Shown piece after piece: positions 1 through 5,055 of a DNA stretch of 5,055 bases. This stretch comes from Phycisphaerae bacterium (GTDB lineage Bacteria > Planctomycetota > Phycisphaerae > Phycisphaerales > SM1A02). The DNA lies in the NCBI GenBank assembly GCA_002591705.1, contig PAAB01000049.1, positions 67,160 to 72,214 of the forward strand, read 5' to 3'. A model generated the notes under the pieces. The model had not been told where the DNA came from and made no database searches. It saw only the letters and a program-made list of their open reading frames with translations. The position numbers and the translations under genes are program-made. Each line of letters starts with the position of its first letter. Position 1 is the stretch's first letter.

Positions 1-1730
1 CGTCCGCCCCGACCCTGTTCCCGGTAGGTCGTCAGCGGAAGTCGCTTGACATAGCCCTGGTGGGAGATCGTCACGACCACGTCGTGTTCGGTGATCAGTT
101 CACCGAGGTCGTATTCCTCCGCCTCGGCGTCCTCGAATCCGGTGAGCCGCGGAGTCTTGAACCGCTCGCTGATGGAGTTGCAGTCCTCACGGATCATCTC
201 CCGGACCCGTTCCTCGCTTCCGAGGATCGAAAGGTAGTCCTCGATCTTGGCAAGCAGTTCGGCGTATTCGCCCGTGAGCTTCTCGATCTCCAGCCCGACG
301 AGCTGGATGAGCCGCATGGCTCCGATGGCTTCCGCCTGCACGCGGGTGAGAGCGGTTCCGTCACCGGTGTTGGACTGTTCGATGAGCGTCGTGGGGACGT
401 GGGGGGCGTAGTCGTGGTCGGCCGCGATGCGGAAGCGGCGCTCCATGAGCTGTCCAATGGCCTCGTCCCGGGTGCGACTTGCACGGATCAGTGCGATGAC
501 CTCGTCGATGTCGCAGACCGCGAAGATCAGTCCTTCGAGCCGATGGGCCTGCTTCCGTGCTTCGCGGAGCAGGAATTCCGTTCTCCGGCGGATGACCTCG
601 CGGCGATGGTCGATCCAGCACTGGATCATCTGCTTGAGACCCATGGTCCGCGGCCGACGCTTGTCCAGGGCGATGTTGATGATGGAGATGGTCGACTGCA
701 GGGGGGTGAACCGGTACAGCTGGCGCTCGACCACATCGGGATCGGCATCGCGCTTCAGATAGACCACGATGCGGGTGCGATGCTTCTTGCCCGAGAAGTT
801 CTTGATGTCCGAGATGCCTTCGATGCGGCCGTTCTTGGCCGCATCGACGATCTTCTCGATCAGCGTGTTCTGCATCAGCTGGTAGGGGATCTCGGTGATG
901 ACCAGGGTCTCGCGGTTGCCGCTGGTCTCCTGGTGCACGCGTCCCCGGAGGATCACCCGTCCCCGTCCGGCGGAATACGCATCGACGATTCCCCGTCGGC
1001 CGATGATCACGCCGCCCGTGGGGAAGTCGGGCCCCGGAACCAGCTGCAGCAGGTCTTCGAACGAGAGTTCCGGATCGTCCAGGACCGCCGTGATGGCGCT
1101 GCACATCTCCTGCACGTTGTGCGGCGGGATGGAGCATGCCATGCCGACGGCGATTCCACTCGAACCGTTGATGAGCAGATAGGGGAAGCGGGCCGGAAGC
1201 ACGGTCGGTTCGAGGCGGGTGTCGTCGTAGTTGGGAAGGAAGTCGACGGTGTCGTACTTGATGTCGTCGAGCATCTCCACGGTGGCGTGGGTCATCCTCG
1301 CCTCGGTGTATCGCATGGCGGCGGGAGGGTCGCCGTCGATGGAACCGAAGTTGCCCTGCTTGTCGACCATGGGGACCCGCATCTTCCAGTCCTGCCCCAT
1401 GTTCACGAGGGTGGGGTAGATCACGGACTCGCCGTGCGGGTGGTAGTTGCCGGAGGTGTCGCCGGCGATCTTCGCGCACTTTCGGTGCTTGCGTCCGGGA
1501 GACAGGTTCAGATCGTTCATCGCGACCAGAATGCGGCGCTGCGACGGCTTCATTCCGTCCCGGACGTCGGGCAGGGCCCGGTCGGTGATCGTGGACATCG
1601 CATAGGTGAGGTAGCTCTCGTGCAGTTCGTCGTCGATCTGCTGTTCGACGACGGTGCCGATCATCGGCTGCGAAGTCGAAGCGTCCTCGTGCGATTCATC
1701 CGGTCTGTTCGGGGTTTCGGAGTCGGTCAT
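1..1730 (-). CDS. gyrA: DNA gyrase subunit A (partial, 3' end outside window)
   Basis: GyrA is the DNA cleavage and rejoining subunit of gyrase, the A2B2 type II topoisomerase that introduces negative supercoils using ATP hydrolysed by GyrB. 576 complete codons are visible. After a short acidic, Ser/Thr-rich leader (residues 1-22) comes the winged-helix cleavage domain. It contains HPHGES at 97-102, QGNFGSIDGD at 125-134 and AAMRYTE at 137-143, so the DNA-linking tyrosine is Y141 (E. coli Y122). GMACSIPPHN follows at 196-205. Tower and coiled-coil regions extend to about 535. The C-terminal beta-pinwheel opens near 545, and the GyrA box starts at the window edge (Q572-G-R-G-G, next codon Arg). 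This box separates GyrA from ParC. The ATG at 1730 is the only start candidate after an in-frame TGA about 33 nt upstream; a weak GGACAGGA precedes it. Position 87 (E. coli numbering) is Pro, while Ser83 is kept. Identity is near certain. Confidence 0.97.
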   Translation of the reverse strand, partial: MTDSETPNRPDESHEDASTSQPMIGTVVEQQIDDELHESYLTYAMSTITDRALPDVRDGMKPSQRRILVAMNDLNLSPGRKHRKCAKIAGDTSGNYHPHGESVIYPTLVNMGQDWKMRVPMVDKQGNFGSIDGDPPAAMRYTEARMTHATVEMLDDIKYDTVDFLPNYDDTRLEPTVLPARFPYLLINGSSGIAVGMACSIPPHNVQEMCSAITAVLDDPELSFEDLLQLVPGPDFPTGGVIIGRRGIVDAYSAGRGRVILRGRVHQETSGNRETLVITEIPYQLMQNTLIEKIVDAAKNGRIEGISDIKNFSGKKHRTRIVVYLKRDADPDVVERQLYRFTPLQSTISIINIALDKRRPRTMGLKQMIQCWIDHRREVIRRRTEFLLREARKQAHRLEGLIFAVCDIDEVIALIRASRTRDEAIGQLMERRFRIAADHDYAPHVPTTLIEQSNTGDGTALTRVQAEAIGAMRLIQLVGLEIEKLTGEYAELLAKIEDYLSILGSEERVREMIREDCNSISERFKTPRLTGFEDAEAEEYDLGELITEHDVVVTISHQGYVKRLPLTTYREQGRGG

Positions 1731-1750
1731 GATCCTGTCCGTCGTGCGAT

Positions 1751-1777
1751 GGAACCGCGTTCAAAGGTGACGGTTCC
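1751..1777 (-). repeat. Inverted repeat (possible hairpin) in the gyrA leader
   Basis: Perfect 7-bp arms, GGAACCG at 1751-1757 and CGGTTCC at 1771-1777 on the plus strand, enclose a 13-nt loop. In minus-strand RNA the stem lies between the candidate -10 and the gyrA start, ending 20 nt before the ATG, so it does not cover the weak ribosome binding site. No U-tract follows it, so it does not look like an intrinsic terminator for the upstream operon. It could be a leader hairpin, an operator half-site pair, or chance. Confidence 0.35.
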
Positions 1778-1787
1778 GAGTCCGACC

Positions 1788-1793
1788 ATTGTA
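1788..1793 (-). promoter_or_regulatory. gyrA: Candidate -10 element upstream of gyrA
   Basis: On the minus strand the hexamer TACAAT, one mismatch from TATAAT, sits in a relatively AT-rich patch just downstream of the preceding gene's stop. It would place the transcript start about 50 nt before the gyrA ATG. No convincing -35 box is present at 16-18 nt upstream (best match CTGTCG with a 15-nt spacer), and there is no extended -10 TGN. It is therefore a candidate only. The rest of the 90-nt gap (1731-1820) holds the inverted repeat at 1751-1777 and nothing else I can identify. Confidence 0.3.
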
Positions 1794-1820
1794 TCCGAAA
1801 AGGAGATTCGACAGGCGGCT

Positions 1821-2426
1821 TCAGGACCCGGTCAGGGGCTCCAGAAGCAGGAGAAATTCGGCATTTCCCACCCCCGATTTTCGACTGCTTTTTCCGCCCC
1901 GAATCGGAGACTGCACCTGGTCCAGCACCCGGACTCCGACCGAGGGGGCGGCGTCCACGACTTCCTGCACGATGGCCGTGGCGATGTCGTCCTCGAGTCG
2001 TCCGTCGACGAGGTGCGTCCGCTTCCGTTCCGCATCCAGTTCGTAGTGGGGTTTGACCAGGGTCACGATTCGGCCGGCTTCTCCGAGCCACTGCAGGGCG
2101 ATGGGGAGCACGCGACGCTGCGGCGTCCATCCCACGTCGATGACCACCAGGTCGACGGGATCGCCGGGAGGGTCGGCGTGGAGGACATTGGTTCGTTCGC
2201 GGACGTCGACCCGGGGATCGTTTCGCAGCGTCCAGTCGAGCACGCCGTATCCCGTGTCCAGGGCGATGACGGATGCGGCGCCGTGCTTGAGCAGGCAGTC
2301 GGTGAATCCGCCGATGTTGCATCCGAAGTCGGCGCAGTGGAGGCCGCCCGGATCCAGCTGGAATGCATCGAGGGCATGGGAGAGCTTGGTGCCGGCTCTC
2401 GAGACGAACTCGGAGCCCGAGGTCAT
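1821..2426 (-). CDS. TlyA/FtsJ-type SAM-dependent RNA methyltransferase lacking an S4 domain
   Basis: This 201-residue protein matches the catalytic half of TlyA (16S/23S rRNA 2'-O-methyltransferase, also called hemolysin A). It starts with FVSRAGTKLSHALDAF (7-22), then the SAM-binding DFGCNIGGFTDCLL (33-46), DTGYGVLDWTLRNDPRV (57-73), ERTN (77-80), VVIDVGW (94-100), TLVKPHYE (122-129) and a C-terminal GNAEFLLLLEP (187-197). The K-D-K-E tetrad of this fold is present as K14, D97, K125 and E190. Family members usually have about 250-270 residues with an N-terminal S4 RNA-binding domain; here it is absent. A longer in-frame reading upstream crosses lpxI and gives only Arg-rich sequence, so the ATG at 2426, overlapping the lpxI stop as ATGA, is the likely start. 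Residues 180-186 look like an insertion compared with the usual GPKGN-E loop. It probably methylates rRNA in the cytoplasm, but the exact target cannot be read from sequence. Confidence 0.88.
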   Translation of the reverse strand: MTSGSEFVSRAGTKLSHALDAFQLDPGGLHCADFGCNIGGFTDCLLKHGAASVIALDTGYGVLDWTLRNDPRVDVRERTNVLHADPPGDPVDLVVIDVGWTPQRRVLPIALQWLGEAGRIVTLVKPHYELDAERKRTHLVDGRLEDDIATAIVQEVVDAAPSVGVRVLDQVQSPIRGGKSSRKSGVGNAEFLLLLEPLTGS

Positions 2427-3256
2427 TCGGCTTCGACGCCGACGACGGCGATTCCGGCGGCGTCGGCGGCGGCAAGGACCTCGGGGCGGTCGATCAGAAT
2501 GACCCGACCGACGCCCAGTGCCATGCAGCCCGCGCCGGATGCTGCGAGGGATTCGATCGTCGATACACCAACCGAGGGGACGTCCGCACGGGTGTCGTGA
2601 TCGGCCCGGGAGGTCTTGAGGAAGGTCCATCCGCGGGTACGGCACAGTTCGCCGGCGCGTTGGATCATCCGGTCCGACCCCTCCAGCGCCTCGACCGCGA
2701 TGACGTCCCGTTCGCGGACGGCCATCGACTGGCCGATGTCGAGTGCGGTGGTCTGCTGCAGCATCGGCCATGCGAACTCGATGTCGCCCTGCTGCATGGC
2801 GTCGGGTTGTACGGAGCCCATGACGCCGGGAGTGGCGAGGTGGTCGGGAATGAAGGAGGTGGAGTCCACGAGGTCAATTCCTCCACGATGCAGTTCGTCG
2901 ATGACCGCTCCGAGGACGGCCTGATCGCGTCGATCGTGTCGCAGACGACGATACCACAGCCACGCGGCACGCCAGTCGGGCAGTTCGCGGACCAGACGGA
3001 ACGGGTCATGCATCCTGGCCTTGGAGACCCGCCCGACCATCACGGCCTGCGTCGATCGCGAGCGACGCAGGCGGCGGATCCACGAGCCGATCCGGTAGAC
3101 ACCGACCGGAGTGAACTCGTCGCACAACTCGGGAAGTTCCGGGTCGAAGTGTCCCCGAAAGGCGACGCAGCACACGCGGCGTCCCTGGGCGCGCATGCCC
3201 CGGGCCACGAGAATCGGAAGCCGGCCTTCGCCGGCGATGAGTCCGATGGGATCCAT
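2423..3256 (-). CDS. lpxI: UDP-2,3-diacylglucosamine diphosphatase LpxI
   Basis: LpxI hydrolyses UDP-2,3-diacylglucosamine to 2,3-diacylglucosamine-1-phosphate (lipid X) and UMP, the fourth step of lipid A synthesis, at the cytoplasmic side of the inner membrane. It replaces LpxH in many bacteria. The 277-residue length matches the family (about 270-285). The N-terminal IGLIAGEGRLPILVA (4-18) is the family opening. AVMVGRVSKARM (71-82), GVMG (144-147), ALDIGQSMAV (171-180) and AVEALEGSDRMI (187-198) follow. The DTRADVPSVG segment (221-230) carries D225, which I align with the catalytic aspartate of Caulobacter LpxI, and DAAGIAVVGVEAE closes the protein. The ATG at 3256 puts the family N-terminus at residue 1 and lies 9 nt after the upstream stop. 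No good Shine-Dalgarno is visible, so coupling to the upstream gene is likely. The TGA overlaps the next ATG. It implies an outer membrane containing lipid A or a relative of it. Confidence 0.93.
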   Translation of the reverse strand: MDPIGLIAGEGRLPILVARGMRAQGRRVCCVAFRGHFDPELPELCDEFTPVGVYRIGSWIRRLRRSRSTQAVMVGRVSKARMHDPFRLVRELPDWRAAWLWYRRLRHDRRDQAVLGAVIDELHRGGIDLVDSTSFIPDHLATPGVMGSVQPDAMQQGDIEFAWPMLQQTTALDIGQSMAVRERDVIAVEALEGSDRMIQRAGELCRTRGWTFLKTSRADHDTRADVPSVGVSTIESLAASGAGCMALGVGRVILIDRPEVLAAADAAGIAVVGVEAE

Positions 3257-3265
3257 GGATTGATT

Positions 3266-3859
3266 TTACTCGCTTCCCGAGGGAAGGAAGCGGCTCTCGC
3301 CGCCCCGCAGGGGCTTGGCGGCGAGAATGTGGTCGATTGCGGCGTCGGCGTCCGGAACCACGGTGAACAGTTCCCTGGCCGCGTCCCGGAGAAATCCCTC
3401 CTCGATGCTTCGCTCGAGCTGCTGCAGCATCGGATCGCACCAGTTCAGGGTGTTCACGATCGCAATCGGGCCCTCGACGTTGCCGATCACGCGCTGCTCG
3501 AGCACCACCAGCAGTTCGACCAGCGTCCCCAGACCACCGCCGAGCACGACGGTCGCATCACCGAGTTCGATCAATTTGGTCCTTCGCTCCTGCATGGTTT
3601 CGACGACGACGAGTTCGTCGACATGGGGATCGGCCTGTTCCACCTCGCGAAAGAACCGGGTCGTCACCCCGATGGTGTGCCCGTTGCGGGCCCGAACCGC
3701 ATTCGCCGTCTCACCCATCAGTCCGACGTGACCACCACCGTAGACCAGCGCCAGGTGCTCGTCGCCCATGCGGGTTCCGAGCCGTCGCGCCGCATCGATG
3801 TGCGCCGGATCGATGCGGCTCGAGGACGAACAGTACACGCTGACCGCCCGGACGCTCAT
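3266..3859 (-). CDS. LOG-family (TIGR00730-type) nucleotide 5'-monophosphate phosphoribohydrolase
   Basis: The 197-residue protein has the Rossmann-like LOG fold. Family members release a nucleobase from nucleoside 5'-monophosphates (cytokinin-activating in plants; in bacteria often AMP/purine nucleotide hydrolysis), and many were once misnamed lysine decarboxylases. Visible landmarks are SVYCSSSS (7-14), the phosphate-binding LVYGGGHVGLMG (38-49), HTIGV (61-65), METMQERR-like segment with MQERRTK (89-95), and GGGLGTLVE (107-115). The last corresponds to the signature PGGxGTxxE: Gly replaces the first Pro, while the catalytic-region Glu (E115) and R92 are kept. The ATG at 3859 overlaps the upstream TGA as ATGA and gives the usual short N-terminus of the family. 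A longer reading upstream is out of frame with the real dsbD gene and lacks homology. The stop is TAA at 3266-3268. The fold is clear, but the substrate in this organism is not. Confidence 0.9.
   Translation of the reverse strand: MSVRAVSVYCSSSSRIDPAHIDAARRLGTRMGDEHLALVYGGGHVGLMGETANAVRARNGHTIGVTTRFFREVEQADPHVDELVVVETMQERRTKLIELGDATVVLGGGLGTLVELLVVLEQRVIGNVEGPIAIVNTLNWCDPMLQQLERSIEEGFLRDAARELFTVVPDADAAIDHILAAKPLRGGESRFLPSGSE
3271..3292 (-). repeat. Inverted repeat at the LOG/lpxI junction
   Basis: Perfect 7-bp arms (CGCTTCC at 3271-3277 and GGAAGCG at 3286-3292, plus strand) flank an 8-nt loop. The element lies in the last codons of the LOG gene, ending 3 nt before its stop codon and about 14 nt before the lpxI ATG. 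In minus-strand RNA it is followed by AGUAAAAUC, not a U-run, so a terminator is unlikely. It could affect translation coupling or mRNA processing. It lies in coding sequence, so chance is a fair alternative. Confidence 0.3.
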
Positions 3860-5055
3860 GCACCACCCCGTGCGGAACGGACCGCTTCGAGGACCTGTTC
3901 GATCGTGTAGAAGTCGCCCCGGAAGACCTCTCGACCATCCGGTGCCAGCACGATCAGCAGGGGAATCCGCAGTCCGCCGACCTCGGCCAGCAGATCGTTG
4001 CCCACGGTGTTGTTGCCGGTCAGGTCGATCTTCATGGGGACGGCTTCGCCATCCTTGAAGAGTGCGGTCACCGCATCGCTGGCCAGGACGGTCTGCTCGA
4101 GCGCCTTGCAGTTGAGGCACCATTCGGCGGTGAACTCGAGGACGACCACTTCGCCGTCCGCGAGGGATTCCTCCAGCCGTTCCGGGGTGTAGTAGACCCA
4201 GTCGATCGGCCCCTTGTCGGTCAGTTCGATGCCGCCGAGCGCCCCGAGAGTGATCAGCAGGCTGCCGATGATGCCGAAGATGCCACGCTGTCTCCAGGAG
4301 GGTGTGATCACGAAGGTCCGCCAGACCAGCCAGGCGCCGGCGGCCATCAGGATTCCCGCGACGACCCAGATGTAGTTCCGCCCGGGTGGTTCGGGAGGCA
4401 CCGCAAGGACTCCGCTGAGTCCGACCCCCACGAAGTACGCGGCGGCGGCGAGCATCAGCATGCCCATGACCTGCTTGATGAGTTCACTCGCGGCGCCGGC
4501 CTTGGGCATCCGATCGGTCAGCTGCGGGAAGGCGGCGAGCAGCAGGTAGGGTGCGCCCATTCCGAGGCCGATGGCGGCAAACACCAGCATGGTGATTCCC
4601 GGTGGTTCGGTGGTCGCCCAGGCGGCGGCGGCTCCCATGAACGGGGCCGTGCACGGCGTGGAGAGGACGGCGGTCATGATCCCGAACAGGAACGAGCCGT
4701 GGATGGTGTCGTGCTTCGGATTGACCATGTACAGCTTGCCCGGCAGGCGGATGGTGAACAGCCCGCACATGCCGATCGCCATGAGGCCGATGATCAGTCC
4801 CACGGTGATGGTGAACGCCGGATACTGGAAGAGCTGATTGGTCGCGGTGAAGCCGCTGACGAAGGCCATGAGGCCGCCGAGCACCAGCCAGAAGAAGATG
4901 ATGCCGGCCATCATGATGATGCCCAGCAGCAGCGTGCGGCTTCGATGGTCACCGCTGCCGCTGAGGGCCATGATCTTCAGGGGAATCACGGGCAGCACGC
5001 ACGGAGTCAGATTCAGGAGGAATCCGCCGAACGCCGCCACGAGCAGCAGCAGCAG
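3856..5055 (-). CDS. dsbD: DsbD-type thiol:disulfide interchange protein (partial, 5' end outside window)
   Basis: DsbD-type proteins carry reducing power from cytoplasmic thioredoxin across the inner membrane to periplasmic thiol proteins, for example in cytochrome c maturation and disulfide isomerisation. 399 residues are visible, counted from the window edge. About eight hydrophobic segments lie at roughly 1-31, 41-68, 79-100, 120-147, 154-176, 192-218, 228-245 and 258-275. The first contains NLTPCVLP (C19) and the fourth STPCTAPFMG (C135), the paired transmembrane cysteines of the family. A periplasmic thioredoxin-like domain follows (about 285-395) with AEWCLNCK (C313/C316) and a cis-proline candidate at I364-P365. 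The frame is open to position 5055 and begins inside the first membrane helix (a run of Leu), so the true start and any N-terminal DsbD-alpha domain lie outside. The GTG at 5040 falls inside that helix and is not a credible start. The TGA overlaps the LOG start codon. Confidence 0.92.
   Translation of the reverse strand: MLLLLVAAFGGFLLNLTPCVLPVIPLKIMALSGSGDHRSRTLLLGIIMMAGIIFFWLVLGGLMAFVSGFTATNQLFQYPAFTITVGLIIGLMAIGMCGLFTIRLPGKLYMVNPKHDTIHGSFLFGIMTAVLSTPCTAPFMGAAAAWATTEPPGITMLVFAAIGLGMGAPYLLLAAFPQLTDRMPKAGAASELIKQVMGMLMLAAAAYFVGVGLSGVLAVPPEPPGRNYIWVVAGILMAAGAWLVWRTFVITPSWRQRGIFGIIGSLLITLGALGGIELTDKGPIDWVYYTPERLEESLADGEVVVLEFTAEWCLNCKALEQTVLASDAVTALFKDGEAVPMKIDLTGNNTVGNDLLAEVGGLRIPLLIVLAPDGREVFRGDFYTIEQVLEAVRSARGGA

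Noticed and set aside
361..1479. A 372-codon minus-strand open frame inside gyrA.
   Set aside because: It lies in a different frame from the unmistakable GyrA reading and translates to Arg/His/Pro-rich sequence typical of a shifted frame in GC-rich DNA.
60..2600. An 846-codon plus-strand open frame opposite gyrA and the TlyA-like gene.
   Set aside because: It is in exact complementary codon register with both minus-strand genes (gyrA and the TlyA-like gene share the same frame, and the 90-nt gap preserves it). It stays open only because TTA, CTA and TCA codons are rare in GC-rich genes. Its protein is His/Asp/Val/Gly-rich with no recognisable domain.
2427..2771. An in-frame N-terminal extension of the TlyA-like protein that could have held an S4 domain.
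   Set aside because: The extension overlaps lpxI in another frame and translates to Arg-rich, low-complexity sequence ending in long Arg runs, unlike an S4 domain; the ATG at 2426 fits the operon overlap.
3263..3275. A TAAAAT hexamer before lpxI as a promoter -10.
   Set aside because: It overlaps the LOG stop codon, lies only 6 nt from the lpxI ATG and has no matching -35; it is better explained as the stop codon in an AT-rich junction.
2363..3910. A 515-codon plus-strand open frame opposite lpxI and the LOG gene.
   Set aside because: Same cause: it mirrors the shared codon register of lpxI and the LOG gene. No domain or credible start context is seen, while the opposite strand encodes clear families.
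3860..4123. An in-frame upstream extension of the LOG protein (88 more residues).
   Set aside because: It runs out of frame through the thioredoxin domain of the dsbD-like gene and has no LOG-family similarity; the ATG at 3859 overlaps the upstream stop and gives the standard family N-terminus.
5041..5055. A CAG/CTG trinucleotide run at the window end as a microsatellite.
   Set aside because: It encodes consecutive leucines of the first membrane helix of the dsbD-like protein using the preferred CTG codon; it is too short to call a repeat element.

Overview
The window reads as an ordinary chromosomal segment of a GC-rich, double-membraned bacterium. All five supported genes lie on the minus strand, and no mobile element, CRISPR array, tRNA or rRNA is visible. 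Two observations point to a Gram-negative-type organism, most likely a member of Planctomycetota (perhaps Phycisphaerae). One is a lipid A enzyme of the LpxI type. The other is the GyrA active-site neighbourhood, with GDTSGNYHPHGE followed by VIYP, which I associate from memory with planctomycete gyrases. The phylum call is an inference at moderate confidence.

Layout in the direction of transcription (high to low coordinates): (1) 5055-3856, a DsbD-type thiol:disulfide interchange protein, cut at its 5' end by the window edge. (2) 3859-3266, a LOG-family (TIGR00730-type) Rossmann-fold nucleotide phosphoribohydrolase, overlapping the previous gene by ATGA. (3) 3256-2423, lpxI, UDP-2,3-diacylglucosamine hydrolase, starting 9 nt after the LOG stop. 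(4) 2426-1821, a TlyA/FtsJ-type RNA methyltransferase without an S4 domain, overlapping lpxI by ATGA. (5) A 90-nt gap with a possible -10 element and a small inverted repeat. (6) 1730-1, gyrA, DNA gyrase subunit A, cut at its 3' end just as the GyrA box begins.

The first four genes are packed with 4-nt overlaps or a 9-nt gap and are probably one transcript with translational coupling. Their functions do not form one pathway: periplasmic redox, nucleotide metabolism, outer-membrane lipid A synthesis and rRNA modification. They look like a housekeeping operon. gyrA may be read through from them, started from its own promoter in the 90-nt gap, or both.

I found no convincing undescribed system. 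The points worth a second look are modest: the S4-less TlyA-like protein with a short insertion next to a catalytic residue, a Pro at the GyrA position equivalent to E. coli Asp87, a Pro-to-Gly change in the LOG signature, and two short inverted repeats at gene junctions. Two very long plus-strand open frames (60-2600 and 2363-3910) are codon-register mirrors of the real genes and were rejected.
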